Positions 1 to 11,673 of a stretch of 64,000 nucleotides of DNA are shown one piece after another. The notes beneath the pieces are model-generated. The model ran no database searches. It was not told the origin of the DNA and was given only the letters and a program-made list of their open reading frames with translations. This stretch comes from Triglochin maritima (lineage: Eukaryota; Streptophyta; Magnoliopsida; Alismatales; Juncaginaceae), in the NCBI GenBank assembly GCA_963682175.1, contig OY821784.1, forward strand, positions 31,415,621-31,479,620, in the 5' to 3' direction. The position numbers and the translations under genes are program-made. Position 1 is the stretch's first letter; each line of letters opens with the position of its first letter.

Positions 1-905
1 CCACATGAATGACAGGGAACTGGACCAGATGTGGACATGTGAGGTGCACTTTGTTGGTTTTGGAGCTCAATCGAATCCATACGGCGCATTAAGGCCGCCA
101 TGCGTGCCTCGGTGGCCGTAGTGGAATCGACAGCAAATGCGGAACCCGATCTAGTCGAGTTTGCATTCGCGATCCTCGCTCCTATACTAGATGATGCAGG
201 TGGTTCTCTCACACTCTCCCATTGCATTGTTTTCTCGGCGAGGTCTTCTAGGAAAGCCCATGCCTCCCTTTCATCCTTTCCCAAGAACTCTCCTTGACAC
301 ATGGACTCAAGGAGCGTTCTAGATGGAATGTGAAGACCCTCGTAGATAATCTGACACAGGCGCCACAACTCAATGCCATGGTGAGGGCATGAGGATAGTA
401 GCTCCTTGAACCTCTCTAAGTATGCATGAAATGATTCGGTCTCATGTTGATAGAACGAATTGATTTCGTTCCTCAATTTTTGAGTCCGATGATTTGGAAA
501 ATACTTTTTGAGGAATGCAGACTGAAACTCATCCCAAGTCCTGAAGGCATTCGCCTGGTTGCTGTACAACCACTTCTTGGCGTCATCCTTAAGCGCAAAG
601 GGGACAAGCCTAAGATGAATGGAGTCTGTGCTAAGTTGTTGCAGTTTGAACATAGCACAGACCTCCTCAAATTCCCTGAGAAAGATATAGGGGTCACCTT
701 TCCCAGTGAAATGAGGGAGCATGGAAATAAACTGAGGCTTGACCTCAAAATGGTTCCCATTTGCCTCTGGCAATACGATGCATGAGGGCAGAGCTGTACG
801 GCTCGGGTAGCATCGATCACGAAGAGGTATGGGAACGACAACTGGAAGCACAGGTGGAACAGGTGGGTCCAGCAACTGCTCCTCTTCACGGAAATTAGCA
901 GCCAT
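1..905 (-). CDS. Gag polyprotein, gypsy (Athila-like), 3' end missing
   Basis: The frame is open from an ATG at 905 to the window edge, about 301 codons. The start follows an in-frame TAG and matches the start of Gag at 12859 (both run into EEQLLDP). The middle is the Retrotrans_gag core: FEVKPQFISMLPHF, then KKWLYS, KKYFPNH, LRNEINSF and SCPHHGIELW. The visible end begins a zinc knuckle (CHSCG). Gag forms the virus-like particle and binds element RNA. This is the only copy here without a stop in the visible part, but the knuckle end and everything downstream are off-window, so intactness is unknown. Protease is expected next, as in the complete copies. Confidence 0.88.
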   Translation of the reverse strand, partial: MAANFREEEQLLDPPVPPVLPVVVPIPLRDRCYPSRTALPSCIVLPEANGNHFEVKPQFISMLPHFTGKGDPYIFLREFEEVCAMFKLQQLSTDSIHLRLVPFALKDDAKKWLYSNQANAFRTWDEFQSAFLKKYFPNHRTQKLRNEINSFYQHETESFHAYLERFKELLSSCPHHGIELWRLCQIIYEGLHIPSRTLLESMCQGEFLGKDEREAWAFLEDLAEKTMQWESVREPPASSSIGARIANANSTRSGSAFAVDSTTATEARMAALMRRMDSIELQNQQSAPHMSTSGPVPCHSC

Positions 906-2115
906 TGGACCCGAACTACGTGCGACACGAGAGGAGGGAGGTGTCGAGAAATCGATGACCGAAGCCGGATTGACAACGCTCCTCGTCAAACGACCACTCT
1001 CGTCTCGTGTCCACGAAAGCATGCACAAAGGTGCACACACAAACCACAACTTTCTCTTTTTTTTTTTCTTTTTTTTTTTTTTCAAATGAAGAATGTACGT
1101 AGAAGAGAAGACGAGGGAACACAGGAGAGAAAGAATGACTCAGGAGAGAAGGGAAGAAGTCCTTAAGCTACGGCGGATGGGTACAGGTAGAAGCACACAA
1201 GCAAACAAGGCTCAAACAATCCTAAGGTCGCTATAGGTCCTTACAGCTAGACGACGCCTAACTGCGAGGTCACACGGCCTCAACACGCCTCACCTCCCTA
1301 CAACGAGGACCACAAAGCCCAGCAAGTGAGCCAAGATCCGGGGATCTCGTCTCTCCTACTATCGACAAAGTGGGCAACGCCGATCAGGTCATGACGGTCG
1401 GGACCGGATCACTCTCCTAATGCGTCCAAGATCCTTAGGGCCAATGTCTACTTGATTTTAAAATTAGGCTCTTGATTAGTGTGGTTTTTGGGGCGAAGGA
1501 AAGGGTGATGAAATCCCCCACCTTATCTTTTATGGGACAGCCCCTCCTTAGTAGCGTTTTGGAGTCCTAAATCTAGCAATCAACTCTCCAAACAACGCTC
1601 AACTCACACTTGTTGCAATGCACTTCCTACTAACTAATGCATGTTCATACGAAATGCATGAATGAGAGTAGAAGGTGCGTACCTCACGCCAGCTCTCAGC
1701 AACAGAAAATAAAGCTAAGATAAAAGACAATCTAAATGCCTAAGTCACATACATGATGCATGACTTAAACAAGAATAATGCCTAATCTTTTGCTTTGAGT
1801 TTTAGGGTCCAAGTTGCTTAAAGGAGGTTTGATTCTTGATCTGGGAACAAACTATAGGTCAAGACATGCTAAATCGAGTCCCAGATCACTATAACAGATA
1901 TAGAAATACTCCACAAAAATTTAGAGGCGAAATGAAGCTACCAGACCGCCAGTTGGCGGTTGAAGACCGCTGATTGGCGGTCTTCTTCTCTCAGATCACC
2001 TCCAAACTTGACCAGCTGCTTCCACTTCTCAATGTGAGTCACCTGCAAGAAAGAAAACTACAAGACAAAAATTAAATCCACTCGAATCGTCCAAACAAGA
2101 GTCTGGACTGGCACC
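906..2115 (-). other. Gypsy 5' leader between primer site and gag
   Basis: No long ORF. About 1.2 kb, strongly similar to 11674-12858 and partly to 4217-5060. It contains a poly-T run near 1064-1082 and two palindromes at 1944-1961 and 1965-1982. Leaders of this kind normally hold the RNA packaging and dimerisation signals; that role is inferred. Confidence 0.75.
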
Positions 2116-2133
2116 TCCCCGGCAGCGGCGCCA
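2116..2133 (-). promoter_or_regulatory. Primer-binding site for tRNA-Asp
   Basis: On the minus strand it reads TGGCGCCGCTGCCGGGGA, complementary to the 3' end of plant tRNA-Asp with one mismatch. It lies 6 bases inside the LTR end. Confidence 0.9.
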
Positions 2134-2139
2134 AAAACT

Positions 2140-3543
2140 TGTTGAACGTTTTAATTTAAACCGCAAGTGCACGGCCGCGATGAAGCGGTGGCAAGTACGG
2201 GTCGTCCTCAGGGAGGTGAGCAGCTTCTTGTTTGCACGAAATCAAGTGGCGAAAATAATGGGGAAGAGAGTTGGTTACGCTAATCTAGACTACGCTACAC
2301 TAAGAAGTATGAAATGCGAACGAAACAAACAAATGATGGAATAACAACTAAACTAAGAGCAAAGAAAGAATGCTGGAATCAATAAGAGAGAGACCCCTTA
2401 AGGGGTGGAGTGACTACACATACACAATAAGGAGGCAAGAAGATCTTCCTATAGGCACAAGTGTAGGTAGTGTTTGCATGTATGGGAGGTGTCTACTTAT
2501 CATGGCAAAACCCATCAATTAAATCACTAACCTATTTTGATTAACATTCATACATACAAGCTGGTTATTTAAGAGACTAAACAAGCATGGGAGGTGTCTA
2601 CTTATCATGGCAAAACCCATCTAGTGAAGTGTTCTATTCTAACAAGCAAGCATGCATTCATATTAATCAACACATTTCATAATAAACATTCATCCTTCCT
2701 TAATTGCATATATGATAATCATCTCCACCCCCCAAAAGGGGAGTGGTTTTACTCACTAAACATTACACTAGTTATTAAGCTATGTAAAGAAAACATATTA
2801 ACTAAGCTACTAAAAATTAATGAAAAGACGATTAAACTAAAACATGCATAAACAATAAAGGAAGCACAAAACAAAGCAAATTTTATTAATTGAAGACTCA
2901 CAATACCAGTAGCATCTCCCTATTGAGTTTCTTGCTTCAAGGCTTCCACTTCAATTAGGGAGAATGGCCACAAGCATGGAGTGATTACAAAAGGAGGTGA
3001 AGAGTTCTATTTATAGCCATAGAAAAAGGCAATTCGGGACAATCCCCCGATGTGGGACTAAACAGATACCATAAATGGACTAAGCATGCTCTAATACACA
3101 GGCCATAACAAGCTAAGAGAATTTGGAGCAACTTGGACCGCCAATTAGCGGTCCAAGACCGCTAATTAGCGGTCTATAAACTCCAGATCGTCCTGGGCTT
3201 TCTTCTGGGCTTTCCATGTTGGTATTTGTTGTCTTTGATGCAGTTACTTGAGTTGTTGGATCTCCGACCCGAGTAGAATTGCCAAAATACTCCCCATGAT
3301 GGTGTGGAGTTCTCTATTTTGCACTTTGGTCCTTTGGTCTTATATTCAGGTCCTTCTTCCTTGCATCTCAGTCCCCAGATCTCACAATTCAGTCCTTTTT
3401 CCCAGCTTTTGGGTCCTTTTATGCTTCAACTCTTCAAACCTATTTATTCCTGAAAACTAAACACAAAACTCGTAACATAGCATTGTTTAGATGAAAGATA
3501 ATGGATATAAGATGCAAATATGAGCATGAAATGATGCCAATCA
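2140..3543 (-). repeat. 5' LTR of partial gypsy element
   Basis: In sense orientation it runs from TGATTGGCATCATTTCATGC to TTCAACA, 1404 bp. It contains two tandem palindromes (3135-3154 and 3157-3174), an snRNA-type USE motif (3048-3058), a TATAAATA box (3008-3015) and the conserved U5 hairpin (2175-2188). Downstream of TATA it carries repeats of a TTTGCCATAA-ACACCTCCCATGC type. Confidence 0.93.
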
Positions 3544-3606
3544 GTGGTCAACCCAACGTTGTACCCCCTTAATATCCGACGTTATAAACTTTTTTTCCCA
3601 GTAGTG
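3544..3606 (-). mobile_element. CACTA transposon terminus (fragment)
   Basis: Read on the minus strand from 3606 it begins CACTACTGGGAAAA and continues with an ACGTCGG subterminal motif, the usual form of a plant CACTA end. The rest was displaced leftwards by the gypsy insertion at 3543. It interrupts the copia LTR that resumes at 3607. Confidence 0.65.
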
Positions 3607-3715
3607 TATCTATGCCTCTTGTCTATATATAGAGGCTCATTGTATTGTTTATAGAGAGCAATAAAAAGTCTTCATCATTCTCCCCCAAATCTCCATGTGT
3701 TTTCATTTCATAACA
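3607..3715 (+). repeat. Truncated 5' LTR of copia element
   Basis: Matches the last ~110 bp of the LTR at 9292-9665, including the AGAGGCTCATTGTAT segment and the CTCCATGTGTTTTCATTTC end. It ends in TAACA. Confidence 0.8.
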
Positions 3716-3739
3716 CGTTATTAGCACGAGGCTCTAACC
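3716..3739 (+). promoter_or_regulatory. Atypical primer site resembling the tRNA-Ile anticodon arm
   Basis: Directly after the LTR end the sequence CGTTATTAGCACGAG and the next 9 bases complement the D-stem to anticodon-arm part of plant tRNA-Ile(AAU), recalled from memory, with one mismatch in 24. It has no TGG start, so it does not fit an ordinary tRNA 3'-end primer. Use as a primer site is inferred. Confidence 0.5.
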
Positions 3740-4216
3740 AATGGAAAATTTGATCAGGCACATATCAATTAGAAGTGTTGAATCATATGGAAGGAAGGGC
3801 GCACAACGACATGCGAATATGTCTTGGATCTATGTATTAACTTGGTGTGTAAATATAGGTATGTGCTTTGATGCTTAAAATACATATTCTAGATATGCTT
3901 AAGACATATGTCGGCTACTTTTCTGATTGGATATAGATGGTGAAAAAATCATAAGTTACCACACAAAAAAATAATTGTATTTCACCGGAGCCTTACAAAC
4001 ATGTCCTAACATAAATTAGCAATTTAATAATGAAGAGTATTTGGATTGGTCGCTTTTGTGGTTAATAAACTATAAAAATAAAAAATAAAAATATTCTATG
4101 ACAATAGTTTGATGTAAATAAATTAAGCATAATATATATTTCGGACGAATGGAAAACGTTTAGAATCCTTTCAGTTTTTCTAGTTGCATGTGTCTCCATA
4201 GTATTATATTTCGGAT
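3740..4216 (+). other. Copia 5' internal remnant, no readable gene
   Basis: AT-rich decayed sequence where leader and gag would lie. No open frame of note. The stretch 4124-4204 is repeated imperfectly at 6057-6120, on the other side of the gypsy fragment. Confidence 0.5.
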
Positions 4217-6025
4217 GGCCTCAACACGTCTCACCTCCCTACGACGAGGACCACAAAGTCCGGCAAGTGAGCCAAGATCCAGAGATCTCGTCTCTCCTAC
4301 TATCCACAGAGTGGGAGACGCTGATCAGGTCATGACAGTCGCGACCGGATCACTCTCCTAATGCGCCCGAGATCCTTAGGGCCAATGTCTACTTGATTTT
4401 AAAATTAGGCTCTTGATTAGTGTGGTTTTCGGGGCGAAGGAATGGGAGATGAAACCCCCCACCTTATCTTATACGGGACAACCCCTCCTTAGTAGCGTTT
4501 TGAAGTCTTAATCTAGCAATCAACTCTCCAAACAAATGCTCAACTCACACTTGTTGCAATGCAATTCCTACTAACTAATGCATTGTCATACCAAATGCAT
4601 GAATGAGTGTAGGAGATGTGTACCTCATGTCAGCGCTCAACAACTGAAAGTAAAGCTAAAATAAAAGACAATCTATGTGCCTAAGTCAAGTACATGATGC
4701 ATGACCTAAACAAGCAAGAATGTCTAATCTTTTGCTTTGGGTTTTAGGGTCCAAGTTTCTTAAAGGGGGATTGATTATTGCTCTGGGAGCAAACTTTAAG
4801 TCAAAACATACCAAATTGAGCGCCAAATATCTATATCAACTGTATCAACAAGCCAATGAAAGAAAGAGGTAAACAGAGCTTATCAGATCGCCAGTTGGCG
4901 GTCTCAGGCCGTTGATTGGCGGTCCAAAGCTTTCTATTCGCCTCCAAACTTCTCCAGATGCCTTCCCTTGAGCCTAAGAGTCTCCTAAAACAAGGAAAAC
5001 TACAAAACAAAAATTAAATCCACTCGAATCGTCCAAACCAGTGTCTGGACTAGCACCTCCTCGGCAACGGCACCAAAAACTTGTTTAAACATGTTAAATT
5101 TAGACCGCAAGTGCACGACCGCAATGAAGCGGTGGCAAGTACGGGTCGATCCGCAGGGAGGTGAGTAGACTCTGGTTCTTCAGAAATCAAGTGGCGAATA
5201 AAGGGAGGAAAGATGTGATTATGCTAAAGATAAACTACACTAAACTAGTAAGTAAGAAATACGAAAGAAAATACGAAAGATTGGAAATCAGAAAGAGAAA
5301 CCTCTAAGGGGTGGAGTGTGTGCACATATGAAGTGAAATAAGTGATGAATGATGCTTGTAAGAATGTATGTGTGTGTGTTGTCATGCATAGGAAGTGTCT
5401 AAAGATGTGGCAAAACCTATCAATCCATTCACACAATGTATCAGCAATTACTACTTTATTATCATAAGATTAGACTCAGCATGAGAAGTGTCTAAAGATA
5501 TGGCAAGACTCATCAAAAATGATAAACTCATGTGAAGAACAAAAGTAGGCATGGAAGGTGTCTAAATGTTATGGAAAAACCCATCAAAACAAAGTTTCTT
5601 CAATCATTCAAGCAAGCAAACACAAATACAAACACATAACTAATATGTAGCATATTCAATAGGAAATTTTAGTCAATAAACATGAGAAAACTAAGCATGG
5701 GAAGTGTCTTGATCTTATGGAAAAATCAATCAAAATTCCCCAACATGTAGATGATTAAAATACCCCCAACGAACATACAAAACATGCAAGTCTACACAAT
5801 CAAAAATTCATCAAACATCCAAACTTCACAATATATATGAACATCATCGCTACCCCCCAAAGGAGATGGATCTACTCACTACACATTCTGCTAGTAATTA
5901 AACTAAAGAAGAAAGGAGACATTCTAACTAATTTAGCCTATTATCAAAGAAACAAGACTAAGTTAAGCATGCATAAAAAAGACACAACATGAGAACAAAA
6001 CAATGAAAAATTATTTTATTAAATG
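4217..6025 (-). mobile_element. Gypsy fragment truncated at both ends
   Basis: From the right it holds the last ~930 bp of an LTR (6025 to 5092), a mutated tRNA-Asp primer site near 5067-5084, and most of the leader. It stops at 4217 before gag. The conserved U5 hairpin is at 5119-5132. There is no target-site duplication, so it did not arrive as an ordinary integrated element in this form. Confidence 0.85.
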
Positions 6026-6741
6026 TATATTATTTTAAAAAACAATGAAATATATATTAAGCATAATGTATATTATTTCGGACGTAATTTGCATGGATCT
6101 CCATAGTATAAAATATTCTTGAGCTTAACCAACGCCAGTAGTGTTGACTAGAACATATATTATTTGTGAAAATGAAAATAAAAGCAAGTCACTCATTACA
6201 CCTCGTGGAGAGGTTATTCCTAAAGAAAATAAACCCGGCAAAATAAAAGTAGGTATTGGCATATGTAATAATTCTTGGAACACATAACATTCAATTCCTA
6301 GTGTTTTGGGAAACCACAAGGATTTGATTATTATAAATTTTGCAATCAACTTTGTTTACAAGAGTGAAACAAAAAATAATTGAAGTTACCACCGACGATT
6401 AATTTGCCTTCTTAGTAGCGTGCTAAGAAAATCTGGATGCAGAACCTATAATATTATAAGAATGCCAGAAGCATTCGAATTTGAAATGAATAAAAGAAGA
6501 CACATTGTAGAACTTTACTCGCTTAATAAACATATTGTAGGACCCGTGGTCCAGATTTCTGAAGAATGTGAATAGAAATCACATTACAATAACATGGTGG
6601 TACATTATAAAGCGAGTAGTGACACAAGGGTTTTTTGCAGGACCATACATCCATTATGATGTTACTCGTTCTCTTGAAATGTATAATATTACGTTATGTT
6701 ACTTAATCAGTATGACATAAAATATAGATAAGCATATAAGA

Positions 6742-7212
6742 TATGTTGTGACTGCAAATCTGTATAAATCACTTGATATTAATATTTATATGGGAGTCCC
6801 TATAGGGCTAAATTGCCTAAGACAAATTATAATGAAGAGATGCGATATAATTTATGAAAAGAAGATTATATGGACAAACAAAGAGAATGTGCATATCATC
6901 TCGAAGAATTATATGAAAGGAGCTCTTGAAGAGATCAAACACTCCTGAAATATTTGAATGATAAATTTGAAAAAAATGATTGGAGAAAAGTTAATTTTTT
7001 TTCGACTTTTAGTTCAAACATTCTCCAGAAGAGAATTGTTACAATAATTCAAATATATAAAGAGATATTATACAAAGAAAGTTCACCTGGAAAACACAGC
7101 AAAGACAGATTGTCTCTGTACTGTGGAAAGAACGATCCAATTACATATATAACTAAAGAGGTTGAATTGGGACCTGAGGTCTATTTCCTAGAACGTCAAA
7201 AAAATATTACAT
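6742..7212 (+). pseudogene. Ty1/copia reverse transcriptase remnant
   Basis: Broken frames contain VTANLYKSLDINIYM, recognisably the copia RT motif normally written VVTAYLYGSLDxDIYMK. A later stretch around LGPEV resembles the segment before copia RNase H. The YVDD catalytic box was not found and stops are frequent. This supports assigning the surrounding LTRs to one copia element. Confidence 0.6.
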
Positions 7213-7388
7213 AAAACTAGACCTAATACATTCACAATGATTATTTATGAGGGCATAACGTTTCTTTGAAAACATTCAAATGACGTTCAATATATTTTTG
7301 TTACTTATTTACGGATCTATCAAATTTACTTACTGTATTCATGAGATAAATATTTACTTCAGTGATGCCTCCTATATGTCTGATCCAC

Positions 7389-8798
7389 TGATTGACATCA
7401 GTTCATGCTTATATTTGTATCTTATATCCATTATCTTTCACCTAAACAACGCTATGTTACGAGTTTTATGTTTAGTTTTCAGGAATAAATAGGTTTGAAG
7501 AGATGAAACATAAAAGGACCCAAAAGCAGGGAAAAAGGACTGGATTGTGAGATCTGGGGACCAAGATGAAAGGAAGAAGGACCTGATTGCAAGACAGAAG
7601 GACCTAAGAGCAAAACAGAAGACTCCACACCATCATGGGGAGTATTTTACCAATTCGATTCGGGTCGGAGCTCCAACAAGTCAAGTAACCGCATCAAAGA
7701 CCAACAATACCAGAAAGAAAAGCCCACAACAAAAATGAGAAGGATCTGAATCATATAGACCCAATTGGCGGTCCAAGACCGCTAATTAGCTGTCCATTTT
7801 GGCCCAAATCCGCTCAAATTTCTCCAGCACATGTATTAGAGGATGTTTAGGCTATTTTTGGTATCTGTTTAGTCCCACATCGGGGGATTGTCCCGGTTTG
7901 CCTTTTTCCATGGCTATAAATAGAACTCTTCACCTTCCATTGTAATCACTCCATATTTTAAGTGGCTATTCTTCCTACTAGAAGTGAAGCCTTGAAGCAC
8001 ACACTAAAGTAGGAGGATGCTACTTTTAATGTGAGTCATTTTATCAATAAAGTTTTGTGCTTCTTTCATTGTTTGTTTTATGCTTCTTTTATTGTTTGTG
8101 CATGTTTTAGTTTAATCGTCTTTTAATTCTAGCTTAGTTTTAATATGCTTTCTTTCCATAGTTTAATAATTAGTGTAATGTTTAGTGAGTAGTTCCATCC
8201 CCTTTGGGGGTTGGAGTAGATGTACATACATGCATTAGAGAATGGGATGAATGCTTTAATTTCAATGTGTTGATTAAACATGAATGTATGCTTGCTTGTT
8301 TAGGATAGAATTTACAACTTGATGAGTTTTGCCAAAATGATTAGACACCTCTCATGCTTGTTTAGGTTCTGAAATAAACACCTTGCATATGTAAATGTTA
8401 ATCAACTAAGTTGGTGAATAGATTGATAGGTTTTGCCATAACATTTAGACACTTCCTATGCTTGATAAACACCACCTTCATGTGCTTAAAGAATGTATTC
8501 TACACCCACCTCTTTGCATGTGTGCACTCACTCCACCCCATAGGGGTTTTCCATTTCTGTATTCCAGCATTCCTCCTTTGTTCTTAGCTTAGTTGTTAGT
8601 TCATTGACTGTTTCTTTCGTTCGCATTTCATACTTCTTAGCGTAGTTTTGTGTAGAGTAGCTTAATAAATCTTTCTCCCCCAATCTTTGCCACTTGATTT
8701 CGTACAAGCAAGAGACTACTCACCTCCCTGAGGACGACCCGTACTTGCCACCGCTTCATCGCGGCCGTGCACTTGCGGTTTAAATAAAACGTACAACA
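7389..8798 (+). mobile_element. Solo gypsy LTR
   Basis: TGATTGACATCAGTTC to GTACAACA, 1410 bp, flanked on both sides by TCCAC. USE motif at 7872-7882, TATAAATA at 7915-7922, U5 hairpin at 8751-8764, and a decayed palindrome pair near 7757-7794. It most resembles the LTR at 2140-3543. It interrupts the copia internal region. Confidence 0.95.
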
Positions 8799-8803
8799 TC
8801 CAC

Positions 8804-9281
8804 AACAACAACAAAAAAATTCTATCATTGTGGAGATGTTGCAATCTTTATGCAAGTTGGTGAACTACGAGTCAGGAGGAGCGAATTTCTAATTATCATT
8901 CCTGAAGTACGATTATCCCTGAAGGATAAAGCCCAAAAGACTTACAATTGTAGTCTTTTCCCAATTTTTTTCAATTTTTGTCCTACAAGGTTCTTATTGG
9001 TTATAGATTTTTGATGAGGCAGCTTGTACAATTGTGTTAGGTTATGTCATGCACTCTTTTTCCCTTAGTTATTTTCCCATTTGGTTTTGTAGCAAGCTTT
9101 TTAATGAGACATGAACATAATGCCATATTCTTAAGGGAGTTTTTAAATGTATATTAAACTAAGGAGGAGAATTATACGCTCTGCACTCTTTTTTCCGTCG
9201 TCATGTTTTTGTCCCCAAGGATTTTATTTGGCAAGGTTTTTTACGATGCCTACCAAAAAGCGTATAATGAAAAGTGATCAT
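8804..9281 (+). other. Copia 3' internal region, non-coding
   Basis: No gene. It holds imperfect repeats of a CACTCTTTTTTCC / GTTTTTGTCCC / AAGGTTTTT type, common downstream of pol in some plant copia elements. Confidence 0.5.
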
Positions 9282-9291
9282 CCAAGGGGAG
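9282..9291 (+). promoter_or_regulatory. Copia polypurine tract
   Basis: CCAAGGGGAG lies immediately before the TGTTATG start of the 3' LTR. It would prime plus-strand DNA synthesis. Confidence 0.75.
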
Positions 9292-9665
9292 TGTTATGAA
9301 ACAAGAAATATATCATATGGATGAGTCACCTTGTCACTTGTGTTACAACTTCTTGTAACCTCCACATTCAAATGCAATGTAATTCTTGTTGGCTTCTTGT
9401 CCTCATTTCTCTTAATTTTGATGATTAACAAACTAATATTATGCTCAACTTCAATTAACTCGTCACACACATCATATTGTATATATATCGATCTACTTAC
9501 AATTCTCTCATTGATATATATTATATGTCTCATTCATTAGCTTGTTATTGCATTGTAACATCTATGCATCTTGTCTCTATAGAGGCTCATTGTATAGTTT
9601 ATAGAGAGCAATGAAAAGTCTTCATGATTCTCCCCTAAATCTCCATGTCTTTTCATTTTGTAACA
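9292..9665 (+). repeat. 3' LTR of copia element
   Basis: TGTTATGAAAC to TTGTAACA, 374 bp. Its last third matches 3607-3715. Confidence 0.8.
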
Positions 9666-10080
9666 CATTAATTATTTTATGCTAATATTACAAGTATTAT
9701 AACCTATAATAAAATACTTAGGACTCCCAAAATGGTGCTAGATAAATGGTCTTCTCTCCTTCAAGCATCACTTTCGCAATATCTTGCGGTCTACTATCAT
9801 TATTTGATTTTCCTACGTTCCAAAGTAGAGTGAGACACAAATAACCAAATCTTTTGCCAAACGACGTTTGGTAAAGATGCTATTAAAATCAATATAACAT
9901 GATTTAAATTAAAATGAAACATAAACATATATTCAAAAGACGAACATCATTTACTTTAAGTGAACTTGGATGATTGTTATACATAATTTTTTCATCTTCA
10001 ACGATTGTGTCGCCTACAATTGATTTATCCATAATACTTTGAACCGTAGAATCTTCGAATCTATCATTTATCAAAGTATA
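9666..10080. other. Unassigned DNA left of gypsy copy 1
   Basis: No recognised gene. A minus-strand frame of about 50 codons is open here up to 10080. It continues without a stop into 19081 onward if the element and one duplication copy are ignored, so it may be part of an older sequence interrupted by the insertion. No homology recognised. Confidence 0.35.
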
Positions 10081-11649
10081 TGATTGACATCATTTCATAC
10101 ATTCATTTGTGTCTTATATCCATTATCCTGAACCTAAATAATACTACGTAACGAGTTTTATATTTAAGTTTCAGGAATAACATGTTTGAGAAGAAGAGAC
10201 TAAAAAAGGACATAAAAGCAAGAAAAAAGACTAAGTTGCAAGACTTATGGACTGAGGTGCAAGAGAGAAGGACCCGGATGTAGAGCCAAAAAGACTAATG
10301 AGGAAATCAAGAAGCTTCACACCATTATAAGGAGTATTTTGGCAATTTGATTCGGGCTCAAACATCAACAACCAAATCGGTTCATCAAACATCAAGAAAT
10401 CAAGCCAGAAACGAACCACCGAAATCCAGACTCAATCCAAGTAATCTGGACATCCAATTGGTTGTCCAAATTGGTCCAAATGTTCCATGGTTGAGTTGGG
10501 TCGTGTATTATGTTCTTTTATGTCCATTTATAGTATGCGTTTAGTCCCATATCGGGGGATTGTCCCCGATTACCTTTTTCTAGCACTATAAATAGAACTA
10601 TTCCTTCTTCTTTGTATTCACTCATTGTTTGGTGGCATTATCTCTATTCAGAGTAAACCTTGGAGCAAAAACTCAAGGTGGATAAGAATGCTACTAGTAA
10701 AGTGAGTCATTTAATAAAATAATTTTTCATTGTTTTGTTCTCATGTTGTCTCTTTTTATGCATGCTTAGCTTAGTCTTGCTTATTTGATCTTAGGCTAAA
10801 TTAGTTAGAATGTCTCATTTCTTCTTTAGGTTAATTGCTAGCATAATGTGTAGTGAGTAGATCCATCCCCTTTGGGCGATGGAGATGATGTTCATATATA
10901 TTGTGAAGTTTGATGAATTTTTGATTGTGTAGACTTGCATGTTTTGTTTGTTCATTGGGGGTATTTTAATCATCTATATGTTGGGGAATTTTGATGGGTT
11001 TTTCAATAAGATTTAGACACTTCCCATGCTTAGTTTTCTCATGTTTATTGACTGAAAGTTCCTATTGCATATGCTACATGTTAGTTATGTGTTTGTATTT
11101 GTGTTTGCTTGCTTGATTGATTGAAGAAACTTTATTTTGATGGGTTTTGCAATAATATTTTGACACTTCCCATGCTTACCTTTGTTCTTCACATGAGTTT
11201 ATGGTTTTTGATGAGTTTTTCCATATCTTTAGACACTTCTCATACTTAGCCTAATCTTATGATGATCAAGTAGCAATTGTCGATACATTGTGTGAATGGA
11301 TTGATAGGTTTTGCCACATCTTTAGAAACTTCCTATGCATGACAACACACACACAACACACACACATGCTTACATGCATCATTCATCACTTATTTTACTT
11401 CATTTGTGCATACACTCCACCCCTTAGGGGTTTCTCTTTCTGATTTCCAATCTTTCGTGTTTTCTTTCGCATTTCTTACTTACCAGTTTAGTTTAGTTTA
11501 TCTTTAGCATAATCACATCTTTCCTCCCTTTATTCTCCACTTGATTTCCAAGGAACTAGAGTCTACTCACCTCCCTGCGGATCAACCCATACTTGTCACC
11601 GCTTCATCGCGGTTGTGCACTTGTGGTCAAAATTTAAAATGTTTAAACA
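10081..11649 (+). repeat. 5' LTR, gypsy copy 1
   Basis: TGATTGACATCATTTC to TGTTTAAACA, 1569 bp. One decayed palindrome is left near 10449-10470. U5 hairpin at 11599-11612. Four degenerate copies of a TTTGCCATA-ATTTAGACACTTC repeat lie between about 10990 and 11340, with a CA microsatellite at 11342-11365. Confidence 0.95.
10544..10594 (+). promoter_or_regulatory. LTR promoter: degenerate USE plus TATA box
   Basis: GTCCCATATCG (10544-10554) differs by one base from the plant snRNA USE core. TATAAATA follows at 10587-10594 after 32 bp. Transcription of the element RNA should start some 30 bp downstream of TATA. Confidence 0.65.
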
Positions 11650-11655
11650 AGTTTT

Positions 11656-11673
11656 TGGCGCCGTTGCCGGGGA
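11656..11673 (+). promoter_or_regulatory. Primer-binding site for tRNA-Asp
   Basis: TGGCGCCGTTGCCGGGGA matches the complement of the plant tRNA-Asp 3' end at all 18 positions. Confidence 0.95.

Larger units (their letters stand above)
1..3543 (-). mobile_element. Partial Ty3/gypsy Gag-type element, 5' half
   Basis: On the minus strand the order is LTR (3543 to 2140), tRNA-Asp primer site, long leader and gag, which runs off the left edge. Layout and sequence match the complete element at 10081-19075. The outer flank is GTGGT; its partner would lie off the window. The element sits inside a CACTA terminus that is itself inside a copia LTR. Confidence 0.93.
3607..9665 (+). mobile_element. Degraded Ty1/copia element with nested insertions
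   Basis: A truncated 5' LTR (3607-3715) and a full 3' LTR (9292-9665) frame decayed internal DNA with reverse transcriptase remnants. A gypsy fragment (4217-6025) and a solo gypsy LTR (7389-8798) are nested inside. The beginning of the 5' LTR lies beyond the CACTA insertion, off the window. Confidence 0.8.

Noticed and set aside
473..976. 167-codon minus-strand ORF
   Set aside because: It is one frame off the real gag frame, which is open from 905 to the edge.
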